Source of the DNA: an uncultured Pelagibacteraceae bacterium
GTDB lineage: Bacteria > Pseudomonadota > Alphaproteobacteria > Pelagibacterales > Pelagibacteraceae
DNA length: 64,000 nt
Assembly (NCBI GenBank): GCA_902583295.1
Contig: CACHUY010000001.1
Coordinates: 1-64,000 of the forward strand
Direction of reading: 5' to 3'
A program made the translations under genes and the position numbers. Below, in pieces: positions 7,709-14,144 of this stretch; position 1 is the stretch's first letter; every line of letters begins with the position of its first letter. The notes under the pieces were generated by a model. It saw only the letters and a program-made list of their open reading frames with translations, searched no databases and was not told the origin of the DNA.

Positions 7709-7745
7709 TTATTTTATCTCTCTGCTTACTAGTCTCTTACTAGTT
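7709..7745. repeat. Element B left flanking repeat with arm-type CTTACTAGT pair
   Basis: This 37-bp segment is repeated at 9785-9821 with two mismatches. It contains CTTACTAGT twice, 11 bp apart (7725 and 7736). The pair begins 84 bp inside the left end of element B, close to the 72 bp seen in element A. It differs in sequence from the element A repeats, as expected if each element is recognised by a different recombinase. Confidence 0.68.
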
Positions 7746-7764
7746 ATCCTATAAAATCCTATAA

Positions 7765-8850
7765 CTAATCCTCTATAAAATGTTTATTTCCTTTTCGGGA
7801 ATTGCAAGGTCTACAAAGAAGTTGCGCGTTAGATATAACTGTTCCCGGTGGTCCTTTGCTCCAAGGAACTTTATGATCTACAGTTAATTCGTTAGAAAGA
7901 AATTTATTATTACATTTTTCACATTTATACTTTCCATCGATTATTGTTTTATTACCTAAAAGTTCTTTTTTATCATCTTTGGTAAACAATCTTTTAGGAT
8001 CAGTTCTAATATTATTTACAGCAGCTAGAATTATATCTTCAATTTCTTTAGCTTGATCGGTAATTTTTGCTTCATCACTCTTTAAATATTTTTGAACCGC
8101 ATTATTAATCTTGTCTTTTTTACTTTGCCATATTGTCTTATCATTTAAATACTTTTGTGCTAAAGAAAAAAAAATATCAAACTTATTAAATTTTTCAAAA
8201 ATAGCTGCTACAAAGTTAATATATTTGCTTACTTTTCTATGATCGGGTTGAAAAGTTTTTTTTTGATTTTCATTTACATATTTCTGAACTGATGATTCTT
8301 TGTTATCAGTTCCTTTTAAAATTAAAATTTTCTTTAAAACTTCATACTGATTTTTTCCTCTTTGGTTTGCTCCTAAAATTTTTGATATATTTCTATCATC
8401 CTTAACATATTGACTTAGTTCAGAGAGATAACGCCCATGAAAGAGCCCATTTAGAACCTCATATTTATTTAATGCTACTCCTAAAACATTTATACGTCTA
8501 AAAATTTCTCGTTTTAATTTATCTGGACCTTTACAAATAATATCAACTAGTTCTGTATCATCAATTTTTTTTTGTATGCTTGATGAAGTTTCTTGCCATA
8601 ATTTATTGTTATATTTAATATCATTTTCTTTAAATCTTTTAATTGCATGAATTCTTTGTTTTCCATCTAAAACTTCAAGTTTACGATTTCTATTTTTCCA
8701 AAAATAAAAAGCAGGTAAAGGAATTTTTTTTACAATACTATCTATAACTAGCGATTGTTTTTCATCATTATAAACTATATCTCTTTGCAACTCTATATCG
8801 CTTATAATAATTCCGTCTCTAATTTTTCTATATAATTCTTTTACTTTCAC
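7765..8850 (-). CDS. DUF262 (ParB-like) and HNH endonuclease domain protein
   Basis: The 361-aa protein joins two domains. Residues ~1-90 form a DUF262/ParB-like domain with DIELQRDIVY and the signature DGKQRIHAI (usually DGQQR), seen in GmrS-type defence nucleases. The C-terminal ~60 residues are an HNH nuclease with a CEKC pair, the catalytic LTVDHKVPWS and a second CRPCNSRKG zinc pair. This is a true HNH, not the DUF1524 nuclease of GmrD. It starts 9 nt after the methyltransferase gene. Family knowledge points to anti-phage restriction; whether it cuts modified or unmodified DNA is not visible here. Confidence 0.85.
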   Translation of the reverse strand: MKVKELYRKIRDGIIISDIELQRDIVYNDEKQSLVIDSIVKKIPLPAFYFWKNRNRKLEVLDGKQRIHAIKRFKENDIKYNNKLWQETSSSIQKKIDDTELVDIICKGPDKLKREIFRRINVLGVALNKYEVLNGLFHGRYLSELSQYVKDDRNISKILGANQRGKNQYEVLKKILILKGTDNKESSVQKYVNENQKKTFQPDHRKVSKYINFVAAIFEKFNKFDIFFSLAQKYLNDKTIWQSKKDKINNAVQKYLKSDEAKITDQAKEIEDIILAAVNNIRTDPKRLFTKDDKKELLGNKTIIDGKYKCEKCNNKFLSNELTVDHKVPWSKGPPGTVISNAQLLCRPCNSRKGNKHFIED

Positions 8851-8859
8851 AAATATTTT

Positions 8860-9771
8860 CTATATTTTTTTGTTCTTAATTAACAATCTTTCAAATGGAG
8901 CTTTATCTGGTTTTCCATTTTTTTCAGTCCACAACATTGCTTTGTCACCGCTCCATCTCTTAGTTTTTTTTGCTTGAACGCCTGTGCCAAGAAGTTCAAA
9001 CTGATATGGATTAAATTTTCTTAAAAATGTTATAGGAACACCCATAATTCCTTTAAAATTATATGGAATATTTTTAACTTTATCTACATTAATTCCATTA
9101 AAATTATAAAACTTTTGGTATTTTTTATTTGAGTAACTTTCAGTAAGTATCAAGTTTCTCCTTGAATAGTCTAATTTTAAGTTGGTATACCATAAACATG
9201 CACGTGCGTTTGATCCTTCTGGAGTATTTGCCATAAAAGTCTTACCAGATCTGGACACAAAACCAGACAATTGTTTTGCATATCCTATGCTTATTTTTTT
9301 TTTTAAAAAATGAGCAATAATATTTTTGTAACTGAGTGCAAATGTTGGGCCTATTACTAAAAAATTTTTTTTATTTTTAACTAAAGTATTAATAAATTCT
9401 TCAAATATACTAAAAGGTGGATTAGTTATTATTAAATCATACTTAGAATAATCAATATCTTCAAATTTTGTTCCTTTCTTTTTTTTTGGATCATATCCAC
9501 TAGCTGTGATACTTTTAATTTTATAATCTTCCGCATGTGAAATTAAAAACTTTAAAAAATTACAATTAGTAGATGATAATTTTTTTTTAATTTTGCCTTT
9601 AAGATAAAAAAATTTTTCATTATAACTAGCGTCCCAATCACAAGGGCATAATATTCTTTTTCCTTTTAGTTGATCTTTATAATTCGGTAATTCTGCAGCT
9701 ATATCAGGCCACATCGTAATCCACTCATCATTTTTTGCTTTGATTGCTTTTAATAATTTTGGGTTAGCCAT
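8860..9771 (-). CDS. Adenine-specific DNA methyltransferase, EcoRI-methylase family
   Basis: The 303-aa protein resembles the EcoRI methylase family. The N-terminal AKNDEWITMWPDIAAEL and KGKRILCPCDWDASYNEKFF segments correspond to the family's NDE and CxCD regions. The catalytic motif IV NPPF is in YDLIITNPPFSIFEEFI (about residue 115). It would methylate the N6 of adenine in a short recognition site using S-adenosylmethionine. It is the first gene of the two-gene unit in element B, placed before the nuclease as is usual for self-protection. The partner is not an EcoRI-like PD-(D/E)XK enzyme. Confidence 0.82.
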   Translation of the reverse strand: MANPKLLKAIKAKNDEWITMWPDIAAELPNYKDQLKGKRILCPCDWDASYNEKFFYLKGKIKKKLSSTNCNFLKFLISHAEDYKIKSITASGYDPKKKKGTKFEDIDYSKYDLIITNPPFSIFEEFINTLVKNKKNFLVIGPTFALSYKNIIAHFLKKKISIGYAKQLSGFVSRSGKTFMANTPEGSNARACLWYTNLKLDYSRRNLILTESYSNKKYQKFYNFNGINVDKVKNIPYNFKGIMGVPITFLRKFNPYQFELLGTGVQAKKTKRWSGDKAMLWTEKNGKPDKAPFERLLIKNKKI

Positions 9772-9784
9772 TTAAGATATTATA

Positions 9785-9821
9785 TTATTTTATCTCTCTA
9801 CTTACTAGTTTCTTACTAGTT
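9785..9821. repeat. Element B right flanking repeat with arm-type CTTACTAGT pair
   Basis: This 37-bp copy of 7709-7745 has two differences. The two CTTACTAGT units start at 9801 and 9812, again 11 bp apart, and lie 144 bp before the right orphan tRNA copy (140 bp in element A). It begins 13 nt upstream of the methyltransferase start codon, so it also overlaps that gene's leader. Confidence 0.68.
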
Positions 9822-9944
9822 TAATGAAATTTATTATTCATATTTTCCAATAAAAATAATCTATCAATTTCTAAGGTTATGGGATTATAAGGGATTTAGA
9901 CTATTAGGGACTATTAGAGACTCTGAAATTTCTCAACTCAAACT

Positions 9945-9984
9945 ATTTTAAGTCCTTTGTGTCTACCAATTTCACCACGAGGGC
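9945..9984 (-). repeat. Orphan 5' half of tRNA-Leu (second copy, right end of element B)
   Basis: These 40 bp are identical to 6061-6100 of tRNA-Leu. Homology stops inside the anticodon loop, which places the presumed crossover there. To its right the tRNA-like promoter is preserved (10001-10028), so a leftward transcript starting with a tRNA-Leu 5' half is possible. Confidence 0.93.
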
Positions 9985-10000
9985 ATTACTAAAAGTCATT

Positions 10001-10028
10001 GTTATATCTTTGTTTTGTTTTAACACAA
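10001..10028 (-). promoter_or_regulatory. Orphan tRNA-Leu promoter
   Basis: On the minus strand TTGTGT (10023-10028), a 16-nt spacer and TATAAC (10001-10006) stand 16 nt before the truncated tRNA copy, the same geometry as at the intact gene. The 13 bases cattgttatatct are shared exactly (9997-10009 and 6113-6125). Confidence 0.6.
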
Positions 10029-10054
10029 TGCATTTATCTTATTCAAGAATTATC

Positions 10055-10075
10055 GGTGTCTAACTGGTGTCTAAC
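10055..10075. repeat. Arm-like tandem repeat right of element B (possible third element)
   Basis: The sequence ggtgtctaactggtgtctaac holds two GGTGTCTAAC units 11 bp apart. It starts 71 bp from the orphan tRNA copy, the same offset as the element A left arm (72 bp). No matching right-hand repeat or fourth tRNA copy was seen, so it may mark the left end of a decayed third element. The rest of 10076-10193 is A+T-rich and holds nothing I can identify. Confidence 0.45.
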
Positions 10076-10193
10076 CCAAAATTTATAATATACTATTTGT
10101 AATTTATTTTATGGATTAAATACTCTTTGTAATAAATTTGTAATTTAATTTTATAAAATTTAATGTATTGTAATTTTAAAAAGAATTAAAAAT

Positions 10194-10610
10194 ATGCAAA
10201 GACTACATTTACATCTTGGAGTTAAAAACTTAAACGAAAGCATAAATTTTTATAAAAATTTATTTAAATCTGAACCAACAAAAGTAAAAGAAGATTATGC
10301 TCAATGGATTTTAGATGATCCTAAGATTAATTTTGCAATATCTACTAGAGTAAAAACTTTAGGAGTAGATCATCTAGGAATACAGGTTGATAAAGTTGAG
10401 AAACTAAACGATATAAGAACTAATTTAGATAAAGCTGATATATCTACTTACTCTGATGGTGAGGTAACATGTTGTTATGCAAAATCAGAAAAATCTTGGG
10501 TAAATGATCCAAATGGAGTTGCTTGGGAAGCTTATCACACAATGGAAGATGCTGAGATTTATAATACAGCCGGCGCAAGATCAGATACTGAAAAAAAAGG
10601 TTGTTGTTAA
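10194..10610 (+). CDS. ArsI/CadI-type VOC (glyoxalase fold) protein
   Basis: The 138-aa protein belongs to the vicinal oxygen chelate superfamily. It resembles the ArsI/CadI branch of metal and organoarsenical resistance proteins. Metal-ligand candidates are His5 or His7 (LHLHLGV), His60 (VDHLGIQ) and Glu112 (VAWEAYH). The vicinal Cys93-Cys94 pair (VTCCYAKS) fits the arsenic-binding thiols of ArsI, the Fe(II)-dependent C-As lyase. A second Cys pair ends the protein. No other arsenic gene is nearby. It may have been carried in with the possible third tRNA-Leu element to its left. Confidence 0.78.
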   Translation: MQRLHLHLGVKNLNESINFYKNLFKSEPTKVKEDYAQWILDDPKINFAISTRVKTLGVDHLGIQVDKVEKLNDIRTNLDKADISTYSDGEVTCCYAKSEKSWVNDPNGVAWEAYHTMEDAEIYNTAGARSDTEKKGCC

Positions 10611-10692
10611 TAAAATTAACTAACAAACATCAAACTTTTGTTTAAGGTTTATTAAGTAAATTTTTATTCGATTAATCCTCTGTGTATAAACA

Positions 10693-11907
10693 TTATTTTA
10701 ATCCTTTGGTTCTATACAATATGATCCATCCAGAAATAAGCAGTAAGAGAACTGAGGCAAAACCTATCCTTTGATTTTCAGTTATAAATGTAATAGTTCC
10801 TACTAAAAATGGGCCAAAAAAAGACGTCAGCTTTCCAGAAGTAGCAAATAACCCAAAAGCTTTATTTTGATCCTCAATATTTGTTAATTTAGTTATCATG
10901 ACCCTACTAGCAGATTGTATTGGTCCTATAAATAATCCCAAGAAAAATGAAAAAATAAAAAAATTTATTTTTGACTGTGTAAAAATAATTAAAATGGAGA
11001 AAAAAATAAGACATATTAAGGAAAAGGAAATTGTTTTTTTTGAATTATATTTATCATTGAAGTGTCCACCAAAACTAGCGCCTATTAGAGCAGCAACATT
11101 CATTAAAACAGACATCATTAAAAGTTCATTTATTGATAATTTAAATACCCCAACAGCAAAAATACCTCCCATGACAAAAATGGTATTTAAACCATCAGCA
11201 TAAAGTAGCCTTGCAAACAAAAATCGAGTTGTGTTAGTAAGACCATTATTCCAAAGAATTTTTTTTAAACTATTTGACTTCTTTTTGTTTAGTTTAACTT
11301 TTTTATATTTCGTTTGATTCAATAATGGATAGGAAAAAATGAGAAACCAAAGAGCTACAAAAATGGCGCTAGATCTAAAATTAATTTTTTGATCTAAGTC
11401 AATTAAATAATTTGATTGAATTAACAAAATAATAGTTAAAATAAGTGTGATAATGCCACCCAAATACCCTAGTGCAAAAGCAAAACCAGACACCTTTCCC
11501 ACATGTTGTTTGTCCGCTGAATGAATTAATAATGAATTATAGAACATAGAACTTAGTTCATAAAAATAGTTTGCTAAACAAACTATGATTAAGGTGAATA
11601 AAATATATTCAGAAGATGGTTTAGCAAACCATAATGCTGCAGTAAAAAGTATACATAAATAGGTACTAGTTTTTAATATGATTGAGTTTAAATTCTTGTT
11701 ATCAGCTAAATTTCCTAAAAAAGGTCCGCTAAATGCAATGCATAATCCTGATATTGAAATGGCCCAACCCCAATATGCCTGGCCATTAACCATATCTTGG
11801 ACGATTGACTCCACAAAATAATTTGAGAAGACAAAGGTTATAATAACTGTTGTAAAAGCAGAATTAGCAAAATCATAAAGAGAATATTTATAAGATTTTA
11901 TATTCAT
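10693..11907 (-). CDS. MFS transporter, UMF1/Atg22-like family
   Basis: The 404-aa membrane protein has about 12 predicted helices. The opening SLYDFANSAFTTVIITFVFSNYF is the signature of the UMF1 branch of the major facilitator superfamily (bacterial relatives of yeast Atg22). The A-like loop GNLADNKN follows helix 2, and a basic central loop (YKKVKLNKKKS) separates the halves. The substrate is unknown. A 15-codon ORF ends 6 nt upstream of its start codon. Confidence 0.85.
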   Translation of the reverse strand: MNIKSYKYSLYDFANSAFTTVIITFVFSNYFVESIVQDMVNGQAYWGWAISISGLCIAFSGPFLGNLADNKNLNSIILKTSTYLCILFTAALWFAKPSSEYILFTLIIVCLANYFYELSSMFYNSLLIHSADKQHVGKVSGFAFALGYLGGIITLILTIILLIQSNYLIDLDQKINFRSSAIFVALWFLIFSYPLLNQTKYKKVKLNKKKSNSLKKILWNNGLTNTTRFLFARLLYADGLNTIFVMGGIFAVGVFKLSINELLMMSVLMNVAALIGASFGGHFNDKYNSKKTISFSLICLIFFSILIIFTQSKINFFIFSFFLGLFIGPIQSASRVMITKLTNIEDQNKAFGLFATSGKLTSFFGPFLVGTITFITENQRIGFASVLLLLISGWIILYRTKGLK

Positions 11908-11913
11908 GATGAT

Positions 11914-11961
11914 TTAATATCTTATAAATCCCAAAACCACGATCCCTAAAAGCTTTTTCAT
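11914..11961 (-). other. 15-codon signal-peptide-like mini-ORF
   Basis: The minus strand encodes MKKLLGIVVLGFIRY and stops 6 nt before the UMF1 gene start codon. The first 36 bases match 31 of 36 at the start of the secreted protein gene at 3515 (MKKFLGIVVLG). It could be a short leader peptide or the stub of a lost exported-protein gene. It is too short to call as a gene with confidence. Confidence 0.4.
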
Positions 11962-11988
11962 CAATAAAAAACATTATAATATTCCTTA

Positions 11989-12795
11989 ATGAATAAAAAT
12001 TATAAAATTCTAATTTTTACTGATCTCGATGGCTCACTTCTTCATAGAGATACTTTTAAATTTGATGAAATAAAAGACTATCTAAAACAACTAATTTATA
12101 AAGGTATTTTTATCATACCAAATACAAGCAAAACCGAAAAAGAGATTTTAGAATTTAACAATGAGCTAGGTTCAAGTTTACCCTACATTTCAGAAAATGG
12201 GTCAGCTATTAATGGTTTAGATTTATTAAATTCAAATTTACCCAAAGAATTAATTTTAAGTAGAGAAAAAGATAGTTTGATAAAGATATTTGAAAAGTCA
12301 GTTCCAATAGATTTACAAAGTAAATGCAAATGGTTATCTGATATGGACAAGAAAAAACAAAGCTCTATTTTTGGTTTAGAAGGTGAAAAACTAAAAATGG
12401 CTTTAGATCGTAAATACACCATTCCTTTTATATTTGATGGAATTAAAAGCGAAAAAAATGAGTTATCTAAAATTGTTAAAAAAAAAGGTTTAGCTTTACA
12501 AGAAGGTGGAAGAGTTATTAATTTAACTGATAAAATAAATAAAGCTAAAGCACTTCAAGTATTTGTCAGATTTTTTAAAAAGAATAACAAAAATGTAAAA
12601 ACAATAGCAGTTGGTGATAATTACAATGATTTAGATATGCTTAAAGTTAGTGATTTTCCTTGTCTTGTCTTTAATGATAAATTTACATTAGATCAAATCC
12701 GGATAAATGATTTAATAACAACAAATAAGCCATCTCCTGAAGGCTGGGCAGATGTGATCAAAATGGCTCTGGTTAAAATAAATAAAAATTACTAA
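11989..12795 (+). CDS. HAD-type glucosyl/mannosyl-3-phosphoglycerate phosphatase
   Basis: The 268-aa HAD phosphatase has motif I FTDLDGSLL near residue 10, motif II PNTSKTEKEI near 43 and motif III/IV GDNYNDLDML near 210, the layout of the MpgP (YedP-like) family. These enzymes remove phosphate from mannosyl- or glucosyl-3-phosphoglycerate to yield the compatible solute. The next gene, 8 nt downstream, is the matching GpgS-type synthase, which favours the glucosyl substrate. It is the first gene of the cluster and diverges from the UMF1 gene. Confidence 0.85.
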   Translation: MNKNYKILIFTDLDGSLLHRDTFKFDEIKDYLKQLIYKGIFIIPNTSKTEKEILEFNNELGSSLPYISENGSAINGLDLLNSNLPKELILSREKDSLIKIFEKSVPIDLQSKCKWLSDMDKKKQSSIFGLEGEKLKMALDRKYTIPFIFDGIKSEKNELSKIVKKKGLALQEGGRVINLTDKINKAKALQVFVRFFKKNNKNVKTIAVGDNYNDLDMLKVSDFPCLVFNDKFTLDQIRINDLITTNKPSPEGWADVIKMALVKINKNY

Positions 12796-12803
12796 AGTTC
12801 ATT

Positions 12804-14024
12804 ATGAGTGATTTTTCTCAAAATGGAATAATTTCAACACTTCATGATTTTGGAACAAAATCTTTAGAGCAAATAGAGAAGGAACTTTTAGGTTTTTCTA
12901 AAGAAAGGAAGATGGAACTTATCCTACCATGTCTTTATTCAGAATTAAAAGGAGATGCATTACCTAATATTGTAAAAGAGATAAGTAAAACTAATTACAT
13001 ACATCATATTATTATAGGCTTAGATCAAGCAAGCGAAGCCGAAGCAAGGAAAGCTTGGACTTTTTTTGAAAAATTAGAAACCCCTTTTACTATTTTATGG
13101 AATGATGGACCTAATTTAAAAAAATTGGATAAAGAATTACAAAAAAAAGGGTTAGCTCCAAATGAGCATGGCAAAGGAAGAAATGTTTGGTATTGCATAG
13201 GTATGTCTATTGCAAGAGACAGTGCAAGATCCGTTGCATTACATGATTGTGATATAAAAACCTATGACAGAAGAATGTTAGCAAAATTATTTTATCCAGT
13301 TGTAAATCCATTATTCAATTTTGAATTTTGTAAAGGCTTTTATCCAAGAGTTGCTGATAATAAGATGAATGGACGTGTAGCAAGACTATTAGTGTTTCCT
13401 TTGTTGAACGCTCTAGAAAAAACTATCGGGAAAAGTGATTACTTAGATTTTATGAAATCTTTTAAATATCCATTAGCTGGTGAATTCTCATTTAGAAGAA
13501 ATATTTTACCAGAACTTAGAATTTCATCAGACTGGGGTATTGAAATTGGAATTTTATCTGAAATGCAAAGAAACTTTTCTCCTCAAAATATTTGTCAGGT
13601 AGATTTAGCAGATACTTATGATCATAAGCACCAAGACCTGTCTCTTGATGATGAAAAAAAAGGTTTATCTAGAATGTCTGTAGATATTATTAAAACTTTT
13701 ATTAAAAAGTTAGCAACACAAGGTCATTCATTTAGTAGAGAGCAATTAAGATCTTTGAAAGCAACATATTATAGATCTGCTTTAGATCTTATTGATGCTT
13801 ACAGGGCTGATGCTGAAATGAATGGTTTAAAATTTGACTCCCATACTGAAGAAAAAGCAGTTGAATTGTTTTCAAGTAATATCATTAGAGCTGGAGAAGA
13901 TTTTTATCTTAACCCAATGGATGCACCTTTTATTCCTACATGGAGTAGAGTAAAAAGTGCAATACCAGATTTTCTAGTTAGATTAGAAAAAGCTGTTAAT
14001 GAGGATAACAAACGTTATCTCTAG
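12804..14024 (+). CDS. gpgS: Glucosyl-3-phosphoglycerate synthase (GpgS-type glycosyltransferase)
   Basis: The 406-aa GT-A glycosyltransferase resembles GpgS/MpgS enzymes that join a nucleotide-sugar to 3-phosphoglycerate. The nucleotide-sugar entry region is ELILPCLYSEL near residue 40, and the metal-binding DCDI motif is in SVALHDCDIKTYDR near 150. An acceptor-side block follows (FCKGFYPRVADNKMNGRV, YPLAGEFSFRR, DWGIEIGILSEM). With the preceding phosphatase it forms a two-step route to glucosylglycerate. The donor (UDP-, ADP- or GDP-sugar) cannot be read from sequence. Confidence 0.87.
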   Translation: MSDFSQNGIISTLHDFGTKSLEQIEKELLGFSKERKMELILPCLYSELKGDALPNIVKEISKTNYIHHIIIGLDQASEAEARKAWTFFEKLETPFTILWNDGPNLKKLDKELQKKGLAPNEHGKGRNVWYCIGMSIARDSARSVALHDCDIKTYDRRMLAKLFYPVVNPLFNFEFCKGFYPRVADNKMNGRVARLLVFPLLNALEKTIGKSDYLDFMKSFKYPLAGEFSFRRNILPELRISSDWGIEIGILSEMQRNFSPQNICQVDLADTYDHKHQDLSLDDEKKGLSRMSVDIIKTFIKKLATQGHSFSREQLRSLKATYYRSALDLIDAYRADAEMNGLKFDSHTEEKAVELFSSNIIRAGEDFYLNPMDAPFIPTWSRVKSAIPDFLVRLEKAVNEDNKRYL

Positions 14025-14144
14025 CATTTTTTAAAAAGGTAAAAATTATAATTCAACTATAAATTGATACTATATATTTTTACCTAACATTTGCGACAAG
14101 CTTTCAGATATAGTAATTTTTTAAAAAAATATCTAGGAGGGGAA

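Larger units (their letters stand above)
7601..9944. mobile_element. tRNA-Leu mini-element B (~2.3 kb, no integrase)
   Basis: The segment is bounded by two orphan tRNA-Leu 5' copies. Its cargo is an adenine methyltransferase and a DUF262-HNH nuclease on one strand. Both genes are tightly framed by 37-bp direct repeats (7709-7745 and 9785-9821, 35/37 identical) that contain an 11-bp-period CTTACTAGT pair. Inside the left repeat are two ATCCTATAA units (7746, 7756). Roughly inverted versions (TTATGGGAT, TTATAAGGGAT) occur at 9877-9895. The right non-coding part (9822-9944) also has two GACTATTAG units and a GAGACT motif 28 bp before the tRNA copy. No recombinase is present. Confidence 0.74.

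Noticed and set aside
6015-10075. CRISPR array or insertion sequence in the accessory region
   Set aside because: The repeats are few, unevenly spaced and paired by element, with no cas genes, transposase or terminal inverted repeats.
10444-10626. 60-aa minus-strand ORF over the ArsI-like gene
   Set aside because: It is an antisense shadow of a protein with conserved metal and cysteine residues.
14091-14144. Upstream TTG start of the solute-binding protein
   Set aside because: The ATG at 14145 has a strong ribosome-binding site and gives a normal signal peptide; the extra 18 residues are polar and untypical.
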